DNA of 64,000 nt from Ascarosepion bandense (lineage: Eukaryota > Mollusca > Cephalopoda > Sepiida > Sepiidae): assembly GCA_037127315.1 (NCBI GenBank), contig JBBBDQ010000350.1:2756501-2820500 (forward strand), given 5' to 3'. The notes beneath the pieces are model-generated. The model did not search any database, was not told the DNA's origin, and was given only the letters and a program-made list of their open reading frames with translations. A program made the translations under genes and the position numbers. Positions 38,501-48,079 of this stretch are shown piece by piece; positions within the stretch are counted from its first letter, which is position 1, and each line of letters opens with the position of its first letter.

Positions 38501-39532
38501 TAACCCTGGGTTTCATGCTCTTGCGATTGTAAGAGCGTGAAACCCAGGGTCACAAACTCACGCATATCTAACTGAATATATATATATATATATATAACAT
38601 ATGTGTGTGGCCAGTGAAGCTTGCTGAACCTCATAACTGGCAAACCACACTTTTCAGAGGGTCTATTTGCAAAGGGGTTAAGCCAAAGTTTACATACATC
38701 ACAAATACGTTTTGCTCTTGATATTTTACTATTTGAGACTTGTTTGTAGTCAATGTGGACACTTACATAGAGCTGAAACTCTAAAGAATATCAGGTTAGG
38801 GCAAAATATTGTTAGGGAATGAGCAATAAGATTTTAGTTTCAAAAGTTTACAAGTAGAGATTGCAGTTGACAAAGAATTAGAAATTGGGGTTTGAGTTCT
38901 CAGCAAATTTTAATGTACTGGTTAAAAACATTATTTAATAGTGATTATCCAGAACAAAAACCAAAATGGATTGCATTTAAAAGAAACTCTTGAATGCCTG
39001 AACGCTATTCACCAATATGAAAGCAAGTCAGTTTTGCTTTGTATTGAATCTTGTCATGATAGTTTTGCTGGATGTGGACAAAGACTTAAACATGATTTTG
39101 AAACCGCACAATTACACATGGAAGTTTCGGGGAGTGTTTGAAATGTTTCCTACATCGTAGATTCCATTAAAATGGTTAAATATGTAGACATGCTTGAAAT
39201 AGGGTAGTTATAACTTAACTATTTACCCAGTTTGTTGACTGGAAAAGATGTTATTTTGTTGCTTTAAGATCACTTACTCTTACATTTTCTTTGTCCTAAA
39301 GCTGAATCACTTGATTTTCATTGTGTTTTACCTAGCCACAGATTTCCACATTTTCAACCATTAAGATTCATCACTCATTTACCATGAACAACTTCAATTA
39401 AAATCAAATTAAAGAAGCCATCAATGAATGCATGCATGCATATGCACAAATATGAACAGTCTTTTATATTTATATATGCTCTATCCCCCATATGGAGGAT
39501 TTTAACCATAAATATAGCATACCTTAAAACAA

Positions 39533-39570
<38 letters not shown>

Positions 39571-41559
39571 GCATGCATGCACATAGTTGGTGGAAAGTTT
39601 TGGGGCCAATCAAGAAAGAATACTTTAAAATTTTGTTGGTAATTTCCTTAGATTTTGGGAAGTAGGTTTAATAAAGAAATTTTTGGGCTTCCCAACGTGT
39701 GTGTGTGTAGTTGATAACCTGTTTCGGGTTTTTCTTTGTGAAGTTTAGGCATGGCTATTGTATAGGTTTCACAGAGCTTGACTGCACTAGAACGAAATGT
39801 ATCAAATAGGCAAAATAATAATAATCATAAAATCGTTATTACTTTATATACACGCTTAATATTCCATCTGCAGTAGAGAAAGATTTTAGTCAATATTGTT
39901 TGTTTTGCTTGTATAATAATTAAGGAAGAATTTTGCAACCTTAATTGATATGTACCAGCAAATTGTATTTTAATGATATTTCATCTTAATAGTTAGGGTG
40001 CATCTAGTTACAGTTGATAGGTTATGGAAAAAAATAACCTGCAGTAAATAAAATCTTTCACCACATGTCATTTTAAAGTGTTTAAAATATTTAACATGCA
40101 TATAAAATATTTTATGCATTGTTTTCAATGCAGTCAAACTGTAAAATTGTTAAACATTGTCACTGACACAATATGTATATTTAAAATGAATTTTGGCATT
40201 TTAAAAAAAGTAAAAAATGCCTAGCTTTAGCCAACAAAATCTTGTTTATCATATTGACAACATTCATTTCTTGAGGATGACAAAAGTAATTGAATGCACA
40301 ACATTATTTGAAAACGGACTTTGTCAATTGAATTTAACCAAACATAGTGTTGAAAAATATAAGCAGATAGATTGTGATTAAATTTTTCTATAAACATTTT
40401 TTTGTTTGAATATATTTGCATGTTGAAAAATCCAATCACCAGCACACATGCAGAAAGACATTTCCTTAAAACTAGGATAAACTTTTTATGTTTCTCATTT
40501 AATTTTTTAAAATTTTTTTTATTGTTAATTTTGAATTATTAAATAGATTTTCATTCTCTACATTAAAATGTGTAAAGAAGTTTTTAGTATAAGTGACATT
40601 GATTATAGAAGTCAATATTCAAATGAGTGATGGGCAAGTATTTTTTACTTTGCTTTCTAGATGAGTTGACAGCAAAATATGTTGGACTGTTCTCTCTAAT
40701 ATTCTGTTGCCTTTAAAGATAAAATCTCAAACGCTCTTTGCACATCTGCATGGAAACTGAACATTGATGTGTTTGTTGTGCAGTGAAAACTCTCTTGCTA
40801 ACCACTGAGAGAATTTAATCAAAAGCATTGATCATCTTTTTACAAAAAGATTCTGTCAAAGATTGAAGTAGGGGGTCTTGACTCCTTCATTCTGAATTCT
40901 TGTAGAAAAGACGAGGAAAGGCTTTTTGATAAATTTCTACAGGAGCATGTTATGACACCACAAAGCCATTTGTTTCACTTGCTAATACATTTAACATTTC
41001 ACTATGGGAAATATTTCAGTCTCCTCTCTTAAGAATTTCTGGTCTCTGTGGGCACATTAATTTGCTTTATCTGTTTTTTTTTTTTTTATTATTATTTATT
41101 TTAATGTAATATTTAAAAGGAAAAAAATCAAGTTTCTTTTGAAACTTTTTGCTTCATATTAAAAGATGACGATACTTTTTTTTTTTTTTTTTTTTTTTTG
41201 TTGCTGTTGTTGTTGTTTCAGTTGGTGGCTCCAATTGGAAAGTTGACAATTGGTCTCATTCTCATGGTGGAATGGACACTGGTCACCAGTGGATGGGCAA
41301 CAACATGAATCCCAATTATGAGCGAGGAAATGGTGCTGGTGGCAGCAGAGGTTTTGTTGGTGGCAGCGGCTCTTCAAACAGCGGTGTTGCACAGAATTTA
41401 GGAGCGGGCAATATGTTTAACACAATTGCCCAACCACCAGGCATGATGGTTGGTGGTGGTGGTGGTGGTGGTGGTGGAAGCAATTTGGGTTCCAGAATGC
41501 AGGAGCCACGTTTTGATGCTTACAAAAATATGGAACATGGAGGAAATCGGAGATACTGA
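12996..41559 (+). CDS. SAFB: SAFB/SLTM-like RNA- and chromatin-binding protein (3' part of gene, 15 exons)
   Basis: Exons: 12996-13021, 17255-17515, 19091-19124, 20493-20769, 22928-22971, 23346-23440, 25033-25182, 27851-28118, 29823-30004, 30399-30565, 34641-34739, 35433-35582, 36475-36684, 37490-37623, 41222-41559. All introns are GT-AG and the phases join into one open frame of 810 residues ending in RRY-stop. Order of regions: acidic/Lys-rich segment (about 1-213), RRM (about 220-295, RNP2 NLWISGL, RNP1-like [10 protein letters not shown]), Lys/Ser-rich linker (296-445), charged coiled coil (446-533), Arg/Tyr-rich region, Gly/Asn-rich tail. The RRM sequence [17 protein letters not shown] is the SAFB-family signature. 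The family binds matrix-attachment DNA and RNA in the nucleus and acts in transcription and splicing. The SAP domain is missing and presumably upstream of the window. SAFB versus SLTM cannot be decided; invertebrates usually have one such gene. Confidence 0.9.
13380..14095 (+). repeat. AT-rich dispersed repeat, copy 3
   Basis: Contains 'aaacttaataaaaacaagct', 'ggttaaaaatctta', 'agttaagcttttaacta' and the end block 'caatataatttctgtttgaa' / 'tattttgcttactggaaata'. The last block is repeated almost unchanged at 55,670-55,730. Interrupted by a T-run and a GT/TA run at 13,579-13,627. Confidence 0.55.
14111..14166. repeat. C10 run followed by a perfect palindrome
   Basis: Ten or more C (14,109-14,120) directly abut a perfect 22-bp inverted repeat: arms 14,121-14,142 and 14,145-14,166, loop of two T. 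The arm begins gtacaaaatatatgg. It lies in the intron after the first visible SAFB-like exon. Confidence 0.93.
14170..16435. other. Intronic stretch without recognisable elements
   Basis: Rather uniform AT-rich sequence of the 4.2 kb SAFB-like intron. No open frame over 60 codons or clear repeat was found; faint transposase-like readings on the minus strand could not be supported. Confidence 0.5.
16447..16753 (+). mobile_element. tRNA-derived SINE, complete copy with 11-bp target duplication
   Basis: Flanked on both sides by cattgtcataa (16,436-16,446 and 16,754-16,764). Head: a tRNA-like part with A-box region gtggtgcagtggatatcgg and B-box region gagtttgaattcc. Body: aatacccttgggaaaggc, ttatgggttaaataacagg, ggcaaccagtctaccacag, ctactgcgggataatcttc. 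3' end: ggcactcaactgactga. The family recurs at 7,138, 31,701, 63,135 and 63,440, and as parts of composites at 17,753 and 49,985. An open frame of 89 codons across it is not a gene. Confidence 0.93.
17255..17515 (+). CDS. SAFB: SAFB-like exon b: acidic/Lys-rich segment
   Basis: Acceptor ttttctctaattag. Reads [16 protein letters not shown] and onward, rich in Glu, Lys, Thr and Asp. The donor is taken as gtgatt at 17,516; gtggtg at 17,513 is equally in phase and would remove one residue. Confidence 0.85.
17677..17740 (-). repeat. Poly(A)-type repeat end (LINE-like 3' motif)
   Basis: T-run 17,677-17,695 followed by aaactcaccccaaagac, a remnant of the LINE-type 3' end on the minus strand, directly before the 5S-like SINE. 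Confidence 0.4.
17753..17890 (+). mobile_element. Composite SINE with 5S rRNA-like head, shortened
   Basis: The first part (acatgatgaaacatcagtcc, gatcaccaaagttaagcaac, ttggttagtatctagac) follows the order of 5S rRNA, including the internal promoter region. It then runs straight into the body of the tRNA-type SINE family (attcacttatgcacaaatac, gctatgggttaat). The tRNA-like head seen at 50,090 is absent, so this copy is deleted or a variant. Confidence 0.65.
17900..19090. other. Intronic stretch with one small MITE
   Basis: AT-rich intron. The only element recognised is the 100-bp inverted-repeat element at 18,551-18,650, listed separately. Confidence 0.55.
18551..18650 (+). mobile_element. 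Short MITE, copy A (about 100 bp)
   Basis: Ends are inverted: aagggtgtggcagaaata at the left and tatttctactgcactctt at the right, flanked by TA on both sides (18,549-18,550 and 18,651-18,652). The same element occurs inverted at 36,763-36,854. A TA duplication suggests mobilisation by a Tc1/mariner-type transposase (inference). Confidence 0.65.
19091..19124 (+). CDS. SAFB: SAFB-like exon c (34 nt)
   Basis: Acceptor ttttttctag, donor gtattt. Reads [11 protein letters not shown] plus one base of the next codon, keeping the frame between the flanking exons. Confidence 0.82.
20493..20769 (+). CDS. SAFB: SAFB-like exon d: region before the RRM
   Basis: Acceptor gttttcttacag, donor gttggt. Reads [20 protein letters not shown] and onward, then an acidic/Lys-rich stretch. 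The hydrophobic [11 protein letters not shown] block is like the conserved motif that precedes the RRM in SAFB proteins (from memory of the family). Confidence 0.88.
20986..21725 (+). mobile_element. Non-autonomous Helitron-like element, copy 2, with nested insertion
   Basis: Same 5' block, middle and 3' end (cacccgagcaacgccaagc then gctag) as the copy at 8,798-9,291. It is longer because about 240 bases (about 21,285-21,527) including a (TA)n array interrupt it. A pure T-run (20,910-20,942) lies just upstream. Confidence 0.7.
21290..21334. repeat. (TA)n array
   Basis: About 44 bases of uninterrupted TA dinucleotides at the left edge of the sequence nested in the Helitron-like copy. Confidence 0.97.
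22928..22971 (+). CDS. SAFB: SAFB-like exon e (44 nt)
   Basis: Acceptor cattgtag, donor gtgggt. Reads [14 protein letters not shown], a Ser/Lys linker directly before the RRM exon; phase 2 in, phase 1 out, matching both neighbours. Confidence 0.85.
23346..23440 (+). CDS. SAFB: SAFB-like exon f: RRM first half
   Basis: Acceptor tgcattttcag, donor gttggt. Encodes the start of the RRM with RNP2 NLWISGL and the helix [12 protein letters not shown]. Confidence 0.93.
23510..23551. repeat. (AT)n array
   Basis: About 42 bases of AT dinucleotides, only 70 bases after the RRM first-half exon of the SAFB-like gene. Confidence 0.97.
25033..25182 (+). CDS. SAFB: SAFB-like exon g: RRM second half
   Basis: Acceptor ctttttccccag, donor gtaagc. 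Encodes [20 protein letters not shown] and the rest of the RRM to TVTVKN. This block is the most diagnostic SAFB/SLTM sequence in the window. The RNP1 aromatic positions are Tyr and Phe (CYGFLTM). Confidence 0.95.
25183..27850. other. SAFB-like intron without recognisable elements
   Basis: 2.7 kb of moderately AT-rich sequence between the second RRM exon and the Lys-rich exon. It holds a TC/T-rich tract (26,830-26,880) and a (CT)n run at 27,477-27,498. Open frames here lack domains and are probably chance. Confidence 0.55.
27851..28118 (+). CDS. SAFB: SAFB-like exon h: Lys/Glu/Ser-rich linker
   Basis: Acceptor tttttcatag, donor gtaaga. Reads [20 protein letters not shown], then many EKK/SEK/KKS repeats, a disordered, basic, probably phosphorylatable region. 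Confidence 0.88.
28615..29748. mobile_element. Probable solo LTR (1.13 kb) with CAGG duplication
   Basis: Starts TGTGACGAGG and ends CTCGTGACA, so it has TG...CA ends with a short imperfect terminal inversion, and is flanked by CAGG on both sides (28,611-28,614 and 29,749-29,752). Its composition is unlike the surrounding intron: GC-richer ends, a TATA-like gttatataatggggg near 28,803 and pyrimidine-rich inner parts. No coding region, primer-binding site or second LTR is present. A 4-bp duplication fits a Ty3/gypsy-type LTR; a TIR transposon is the alternative. Confidence 0.65.
29823..30004 (+). CDS. SAFB: SAFB-like exon i: Ser/Lys/His-rich region
   Basis: Acceptor gacttttgtag, donor gtaagt. 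Includes [19 protein letters not shown], an RS-like low-complexity stretch. It follows the solo-LTR insertion in the preceding intron by only about 75 bases. Confidence 0.87.
30399..30565 (+). CDS. SAFB: SAFB-like exon j: charged coiled coil, part 1
   Basis: Acceptor tttctttttag, donor gtgggt. Reads [20 protein letters not shown] and onward to RVREEL, a long Arg/Glu/Gln helix typical of the SAFB C-terminal half. Confidence 0.88.
31701..31925 (-). mobile_element. Old SINE copy (tRNA-type family)
   Basis: Reverse complement of the family body: ccagttgccaaccaagcc, ccccaatctatcctgctatt, tttccaagggtattt and the head end with gaattcagctccccaat. Many differences from the copy at 16,447, so it is an old insertion. 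Confidence 0.75.
32180..34150 (+). mobile_element. Degraded LINE copy inside a SAFB-like intron
   Basis: In several frames the translation follows the LINE at 575-3,655 in order: SAHNEYK and [12 protein letters not shown] (pre-RT region), [35 protein letters not shown] (the YADD box is YAED here), [48 protein letters not shown] and the C-terminal [14 protein letters not shown]. The shared LINE 3' end (cactttgcttaatgtgaaatg) lies at about 34,110-34,145. Many stops, frameshifts and a mutated active-site box: dead. It is in the same orientation as the host gene. Confidence 0.85.
34641..34739 (+). CDS. SAFB: SAFB-like exon k: charged coiled coil, part 2
   Basis: Acceptor ctttccttag, donor gtaagt. 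Reads [20 protein letters not shown] and onward. The intron before it carries a degraded LINE. Confidence 0.9.
35433..35582 (+). CDS. SAFB: SAFB-like exon l
   Basis: Acceptor ttttcttcccag, donor gtaaga. Reads [20 protein letters not shown] and onward; the KRPYD motif after the coiled coil is usual in this family. Confidence 0.9.
36475..36684 (+). CDS. SAFB: SAFB-like exon m: Arg/Tyr/Asp-rich region
   Basis: Acceptor tttttcttttag, donor gtaaat. Reads [20 protein letters not shown] and onward, low-complexity Arg/Asp/Tyr sequence. Confidence 0.9.
36763..36854 (-). mobile_element. Short MITE, copy B
   Basis: The reverse complement reads aaggtgtggcagaaatatct, then gtaagacattagcagcaat, then gtcttcatctagctaatatc, matching copy A at 18,551-18,650 in order. 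It lies just after the SAFB-like exon ending at 36,684. Confidence 0.65.
37490..37623 (+). CDS. SAFB: SAFB-like exon n
   Basis: Acceptor tcaatttag, donor gtacgg. Reads [18 protein letters not shown] and onward; keeps the phase into the last exon across a 3.6 kb intron. Confidence 0.87.
37624..41221. other. Last SAFB-like intron (3.6 kb)
   Basis: Contains a 50-bp-arm hairpin (38,473-38,579), a (TA)n run (about 39,546-39,570) flanked by TGCATGCA-type repeats, and T-runs. No other gene was recognised; the small open frames are short and low-complexity. Confidence 0.6.
38473..38579. repeat. Hairpin (about 50-bp arms) next to a (TA)n run
   Basis: Left arm 38,473-38,522 and right arm 38,531-38,579 are inverted copies with a few mismatches around an 8-base loop (gcgattgt); both contain ccctgggtttca and its complement. 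The right arm leads directly into a (TA)n run to 38,596. Confidence 0.88.
41222..41559 (+). CDS. SAFB: SAFB-like terminal coding exon: Gly/Asn/Ser-rich tail
   Basis: A (TTG)n/T-rich tract ending in tttcag precedes it. Reads [20 protein letters not shown], a Gly/Asn/Ser-rich segment with a nine-Gly run coded by a (GGT)n array at about 41,452-41,478, and ends NRRY-stop. The Gly run may vary in length between individuals. Confidence 0.92.
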
Positions 41560-43530
41560 ACACTTTTTGGGGAGGGTGGGGCTAAGATGCAAACACAACA
41601 AAAAAATTAAATTAAAATAGATCAGAAGGAAATTCATTACCACTTTCTTTCTTTTCTTTTTTGTAATAGAAATATGCTGTCATCTAAATTCACGTCATCT
41701 GATTTTTAAATTTTTTTTCTTCTGCCATATCTCAAAAGAACTTTTGTGTTCAATCCACTGAGAAACAATGTAAAATAATGTAAAATGTTTTTCAGCAGAT
41801 TTGCCTTTTCAGAAATTGTCTAAGTGTTTAGAAAACTATTCACTTAATTGAAATGTATTTCCTCACCAAATTATGTACATTTCGTGAATAATTATCAATC
41901 GAGAATCAGGCCTGCTTCAAGTCCTTTTATTTTTTAAATTTATTTTTAGATATTAGTTGATTTGAGTTTTGCATTAAAACCTTTATTAGTTCTCTCCACT
42001 AAAAGTTTTCAATCACATTGTTTGATCTTTGCTAAACTGAAATATTAAAAGCTCCTCATCCTCAACCAAATGTGAATTAAATATCTTGTCCCTCAGAGTT
42101 TTTAAAAGTTAATTATTGGAAATTTTGCAGCACTCATCATCACCCCACTCCCTTTCCTAAATGCATAGAAGATTGGGATTAAATTTCTTTACCTCATTTA
42201 AAATTTTGGAGGCAAGCAGCAAAGATCTATTTTCTTTGCTAAGATTATCATTACAAGACAAAATGAAATTGTATCTAATCCTGTGTGACACATGTAAATG
42301 TTGCTGTGTGAGAAAATCATTGGTTGATTGTAAACTGTAATGATACCTACAGTACTTACATCCTAAACAAAATGGATTCTCTTTTCCAATCAACTTTTTC
42401 TGGACAATCTATTCAGCAGCAGCATGACAGATCAATTTCAGAAATGTTTGGCTGATGGTTTTATTTAAAGTATTCCTGCTCCTCATTATCACCTGATGAA
42501 TTGTCAATATTTACCAATTGAAGTTCTGTCATTAAGAATATTCACAAAACCCAAATTAATATTTGCTCATTGTTTGAATTTAGACATTTTAGGTTATTTT
42601 TTCTCTGTAGTAACAACTTTTGTATGCAAGTTTTAAAATTATTTTACAAGATGTAAGTTTTTGAGTAAAGCATTTTAAATTGAAAACAGATTTTTGTAAT
42701 AAGTCTTTTTATTTTTATTTTTTTTTCTCCCATAATTTTTATTTTGATTGTCAAACCAAAATAATTACTAATTTTAAGCAGAGACACTCTGCAAGATTTT
42801 GATGTTTTCTTGTCTTCAAAATTCATTATGATTTGTTGATTTCACTGCTGTGTTTCCTAAATTACAGTAAAGTAATTTTTAACATTCTTCAAAGCAAATT
42901 CTGAAGTTGGAAATGACTTGTCAAGACTGAAAAGAAATAGAAAAGTATTTGTTCTAAAATATCTGCCACTTTCTTTTTAAAAAAAAATTAGGCTTGCTAA
43001 ATCTGGTGCAATGATACTGTTAAGGACACTAAAACAGATTTATCTGTAAAAATCCAATGTTTTTACTCTGGACAGCCAGCATGGATTTCAGAATTAAAAA
43101 AATCTCAAAAAATCTACTTTGATTTGAAATAAGTTTTCCTTCTATTGGAATTTCTAGTAATGGAATCTCAGTTGATAACGCAACATATGAAATGAAACTT
43201 ATTCAACTTTAGAAAATGGTGAGGGTAGGGAGGTTGTAGAATGGGACTGACTTTTTATTTATTTTTTTATTTTTATTTTTTTAGATCAGTTGAATACTCT
43301 AATTGATCTTTGATTCATCTAAATTGCATTTTTCAAGTAATGCTCTGATTTTTTTTGTACAACTTTCAGCAAAATAATTATTTGTCCTTATTTCATACAA
43401 TGAGTTTGAATTCATTTCAAGATCTCTTTTAACTCCTTGTGAATGATGTGTTAGTATAATTAATAGATATGTTCACTTTTGCTTTCATATGTCCATGGCA
43501 CATACAGAAAATAAATATTACATATGCATT
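41560..43530 (+). other. SAFB: Probable 3'UTR of the SAFB-like gene
   Basis: No gene or clear repeat follows the stop for about 2 kb. The first good AATAAA (43,510-43,515) would put the transcript end near 43,530, but other AATAAA-like runs at about 44,120 are possible. The end is an inference. Confidence 0.4.
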
Positions 43531-45498
43531 TTTTTTATTTTTTTATTTATTTGTTTAAAAAAAAAAATATTAAAGCACATCTGTACAGCTATAAAAATAT
43601 AACTAAATTCAATCTTTACTTGTGCATATAAATATACTTGGGCAACAAGAACTCCTTCAAACAAGTTTTATTGAAATTCACCAACAGGGCCTGTCTTTTG
43701 TTTTTGTTTGTTAATTTTACACATATGAGACTACCGACAAGTTCTTGGCCCAACCCACTTTCCCAAACCAGAATATGAAAATACTAATTTTTGGAAGTTG
43801 CTCAGGGTAAGAAATTATCAGCATCTCTTGTGTGTGTATTTGCATTTAATTGATTGTATTGCCATTTATAAACATGTCCTTAAGGACATGTTTAATGTGC
43901 AGCCAACTAATGATGCAAGCTGCTATTGCTGGTCTGATTAATTTAAATTAGCAAGATTTTTCTCTTACCTTAACTATAAAGTTGTACTGTGGAATGCTCC
44001 CTCACCCAAACATTTAATATTAATAGAATTTGTAGGCTAATTGTTTTGCATCTTTAGAATATGTGGTGAATAGGTGATCAGAGAATGCATCTACTTTATT
44101 TGTTCTGGACCATTTAAAAAAAATAAAAATAAAATAAAACCCTGTTTTATGAAAATAAGAAATTTAAGGAAAAAAAAGAAACTAAACAAAAACACCGAAT
44201 GAATAAATGGAAATTTTAGAAAATTACGAAAGGTTAAAGTTCTAGTTTGTCTCAACAGAAAAGAAAATCTGAATTCAAAAGAACGGTGCACAATGTCAGG
44301 GACCCAATGGGGTAATTAGGCAAAGAGATCCTCATGCCCATAACACTAAATCTCCAATGTGTGTTCAGATTGAAAACATTAATAGTAGCTTGTGTGAAAT
44401 CAAACTAGAAGTGAGCTCTACTGTAAAACTAATGATATCTTGGAGAGAGTCTTTCTCTGAGCAATGGAACAAAAAATTTTATTGATTTTTGTGCGGGTAC
44501 CCAGCATTGACTTTTTAGATGACTCTTCAATGAGGGGAAACTTGCAAAGGGGCAGTAAAAATGACAAAGCCCCATGAAAGAATGGCTTTCCAGTTGAAAT
44601 CTTTGTTTTTTGAGAGTGAACAACTCCCTTTTGTTGTCTGTCAGGTTATGCTTAATACTTGAAAAAAAAAATGTCAGGGGCAAATTGTGATCAAGGAACA
44701 CATTTTTTGTGTGCAATTGACTAAATTATAGCCTCTTTTATCTTAGTTGACTTAAAATTTAACATGTCTTGAATCAGTGTAACTTCAAATCTGTATAGTG
44801 AGGATAGTCTTGCAAATGTATTCAACAAAATGACCTATACAATTATAACAAAAACAGTGATTTGATAAACTTGTGACATCCTAGACCTTAATTATAAATG
44901 TGAGATAGCAATTAAGAATATCATACTTATCTTTTGTTGACTTAACGTAACATCTATTATTAAGAATTAAAATCATTACATCTTATTGCTACTAACACTA
45001 GATTAAATTAAAAATTACACAACCCTAACGTAATATACAAATTCTTGTCTAATAGATTGCATTTCCAAACAAAATGTATGTTGGTCATATTACCACAACA
45101 CACTCTTAAAGATAACTTAGCATTCATCTGGTCAAAGAACAATTAGACTAAAATGCTTTAAACAATATTCCTACCAATATAAGATCCATAATGATTGTAT
45201 ATTAATTGCAAATAGACTACAAAATTTTCAAAGCACTTATAATAAAAATTAGATAAGATCTAAATTCATAAAAAAGATAATTTAATTTAGGAAATGGGAT
45301 TTTTAATATTTTCAATAATTAATATTTCCAAAAAACTTGTTTGTTTTCAAAATCTAAAGAGCTAAAGATGCTACAGTGGTTTTCCTCCATTTATCAAATA
45401 ATGGCTTTTGAGTTGCAATTTTTCAAACCATAATATTTCTCTATTAGAAATGTTAATTTGATATCAGTTGGAGTTCATCATATTTAACAAATAAGTAA
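43531..45498. other. Intergenic stretch without recognisable elements
   Basis: AT-rich DNA between the convergent SAFB-like and KDM8-like genes. Only short low-complexity frames are seen. Confidence 0.5.
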
Positions 45499-45852
45499 GG
45501 CACCTCAACATGGTGTAATGGTTACTAAGCTTGTCTCACTAAAACCTATTATAAACTGAGTAATGAGTTCGATCCTCACTGATTACCCCATACTGTCAGG
45601 CTTTGTGCTACATCTAAGCGGCATTTAGAAAATCACCAAATAATGCAACACCCTGTTTTATCCAGAAGGATAACCAGAGAATAATACTTCATTTCTACCT
45701 CCAGGCAGTTTGCTGGTTTTGTGATGAGAAAAGTCTAGCCATTTTATGTGTACCCGTCTCCTCATTAAACTGACTTTGTGTTACATTCTACTTCTGTAGG
45801 GTGTAAGGTAAATAACCAAAGGGTAGAAAGCACTAATTAAAAAGAAAAAAAA
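45499..45852 (+). mobile_element. tRNA-derived SINE of a second family
   Basis: The head has an A-box-like tggtgtaatggttactaag and a B-box-like gagttcgatcctcac, spaced as in a tRNA. A 250-base unrelated body follows, with gtgtacccgtctcctcatt, and an A-rich tail. The body differs from the 16,447 family. No target duplication could be fixed. Confidence 0.65.
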
Positions 45853-46591
45853 AGTCACTGAACAGTTTTAACTCAACTGTTCATTCCCTTTTTAAATATA
45901 AATTTATTAAATCTTTATTTAATTTATCTAAATTTATAAATCTTTAAATATTAAAGTATTCTTTATTGTTGTTTGTTTTTTTTTTTTTGTTTTTTAAAGA
46001 AAAGGTTCTGATGATTGCCACTCTTTGGTAGAAGGCTATCTCTTCAATTTTGAACTTTATGTAGCACTTCTTTTTTTTTTTTTTTTTATGGGAAAATATG
46101 GCCAAGCAAAACTGAAAAAAGTTGTAAAACTGCTCCTTGTGAATAATCCAAGAATATTTAACAAAACAAAGATCATAAATTTTTACAGTTATCCATGTCA
46201 AATCAATAATCAACAAAATCACTTTACTTTGGAATAGGCATTCTAAAATATATTTAATATATTCTTTAAAGACTATATTGCTTTAAGGGCTATATACACT
46301 TCAAAGATTATGTGACATCTGTAGTGTAATAGGTTTGATATCGCAAATTATAAAAGAAAACAGGAACAAACTTAAGTTTAATGCTTCATTGGATTCCAAC
46401 TTTCATCTAACCTTGAATTAACCAGTAAGATCAAGTATTACAAGCCTTTTGGAATCAGTCTTATGAGGTTGATGAATGGAGTTTGGCCTGGATAGGTTAT
46501 CTACTTTGTCTATGAGATTATAGTGAAGTAAAAAGAATTGGCCTGTAAAAACAAACATTTACCAAACAAGATGATTAAAGGTATCATTTGA

Positions 46592-46640
46592 TTTTTTTTT
46601 TTTTTTTTTTTTAATCACTTCACTAATGTTGAGAAGCAAA
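46592..46640 (-). repeat. Poly(A)-type repeat end
   Basis: T-run 46,592-46,612 followed by aatcacttcactaatgttg, resembling the shared LINE-type 3' end. Short and weak. Confidence 0.35.
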
Positions 46641-47766
46641 ACAAGCCAAAATTTTGAGGATTCTTCCCAAAGAATTAAGATTAATAACTACTTTTGGTTC
46701 TAATTGTTATTCTAATTCAGTCATCAATTTCCCTGGGGGCTAAAACGTCTATATTGCATCAACAAGTGATGACTGAATATCTGACTCATATAATTGCATT
46801 CATTTTCAGAATAATCCTAATACTTCAGTTGTACAGATGAATCTAGTTTGAAAGTAATCCTGTGCTGAGACCACAATATAAACTAGATTAACACCTCAGG
46901 CTCGTCTCTAATTACTTATCAATAGGAAAAAAATAATGCTTTTTCAACAGAAATATTCAGCTCACCACAAAAAGAATCAAGCACTTTTATATTTACAAAT
47001 TTTTCAAAATATGTGAACCAACTATGGAATATCATTTACCATATTTTTTTTTATTTATAAAAACGTCTGAGCAAAAAAAATTTTAATATACATAATTAGG
47101 AGTCACTAATTAAAAAAAAAAAAAATGTGGATTTTGTTCATTTGCTCTTACTAAATAAGTTACAGGCATCTGGATTCATACATTTTCTTGAGAATTGACA
47201 ACAAATTACAAGAATAGTGTTTAAATAATTTTGTTGTCTTTTAAAAAAATAAAATGCATAAATCCAGTTTTGTTTGGGTTTTATTCAAATTCTAAAAATA
47301 GCTTTTTAAAATAAAAATTGCTACAGTAATAATGGTTTCAAGGAGAATGTGCTTTTGACACTAGTTTTTTTGCAGGTATGAATGTTAAACTTTATAAAAA
47401 TTCTTTTTTTTTTTTTCCTCAACACAAGCACCATAGAGAAGAGGTCATCCATAAGTCACTGAACCACCACCACCACCACCACCACTTGTAAAATTGATGA
47501 AAAAAAAAATCTAAAATCCATGGCAGTGTAATAGACCCAGTAATTAAGTGAAACAAACATACATATGGTTCCTGTAAAACCAATCCCTACTTCACAGCAG
47601 TTAACATCAGTCTGACAAAAATGTTTGTACAAAGAGCTTATGGTAGGTTTTATAAATTCAAGCTATCTTAGAAATTACAATTTTGTGGCAACTGGATACC
47701 CAAGAAAACACTCATTTCTATCAATTCCAATGAGAGTTTTGTAATTTGCTTGAAGCATTGTGTATA

Positions 47767-48079
47767 TTAGGTGTATGGCTAGGTCTTGAAGGCTATCACA
47801 ATGCGTTTAGTAAAATAAAAGGTGTTGGGTATTACCTATTTAATATTTTGAGATCAAAATCTCATTTTCAGAATGGCAGGAGAGCTTGTTTTCATGTCCA
47901 CTTGTGGACCGTGTCTTTCAAGCATCCGTGAAAACAAACTCTCCTGCCATTCTGAAGATGAGATTTTGATCTCTGAATATTAATGAATAATAAATAGGTA
48001 ATTCGCAACACCTTCTTTACCTTCCCTTATTTCACTAAATGCATTGTAATAGCCTTCAAGACTTACCCATACACATAAT
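47767..48079. repeat. Long imperfect inverted repeat (about 130-150-bp arms)
   Basis: The left arm (47,767-47,895) and right arm (47,927-48,079) share, in inverse order, gtgtatgg.taggtcttgaa, ggctatcacaatgc, attacctattta, gatcaaaatctca and cagaatggcaggagag, with a few indels. The loop of about 30 bases holds a small tccacttgtgga hairpin. It looks like a foldback element or MITE; its ends are not defined. Confidence 0.85.

Noticed and set aside
41398..41643. 81-codon minus-strand frame opposite the Gly-rich exon
   Set aside because: Shadow of the (GGT)n-coded SAFB-like terminal exon.
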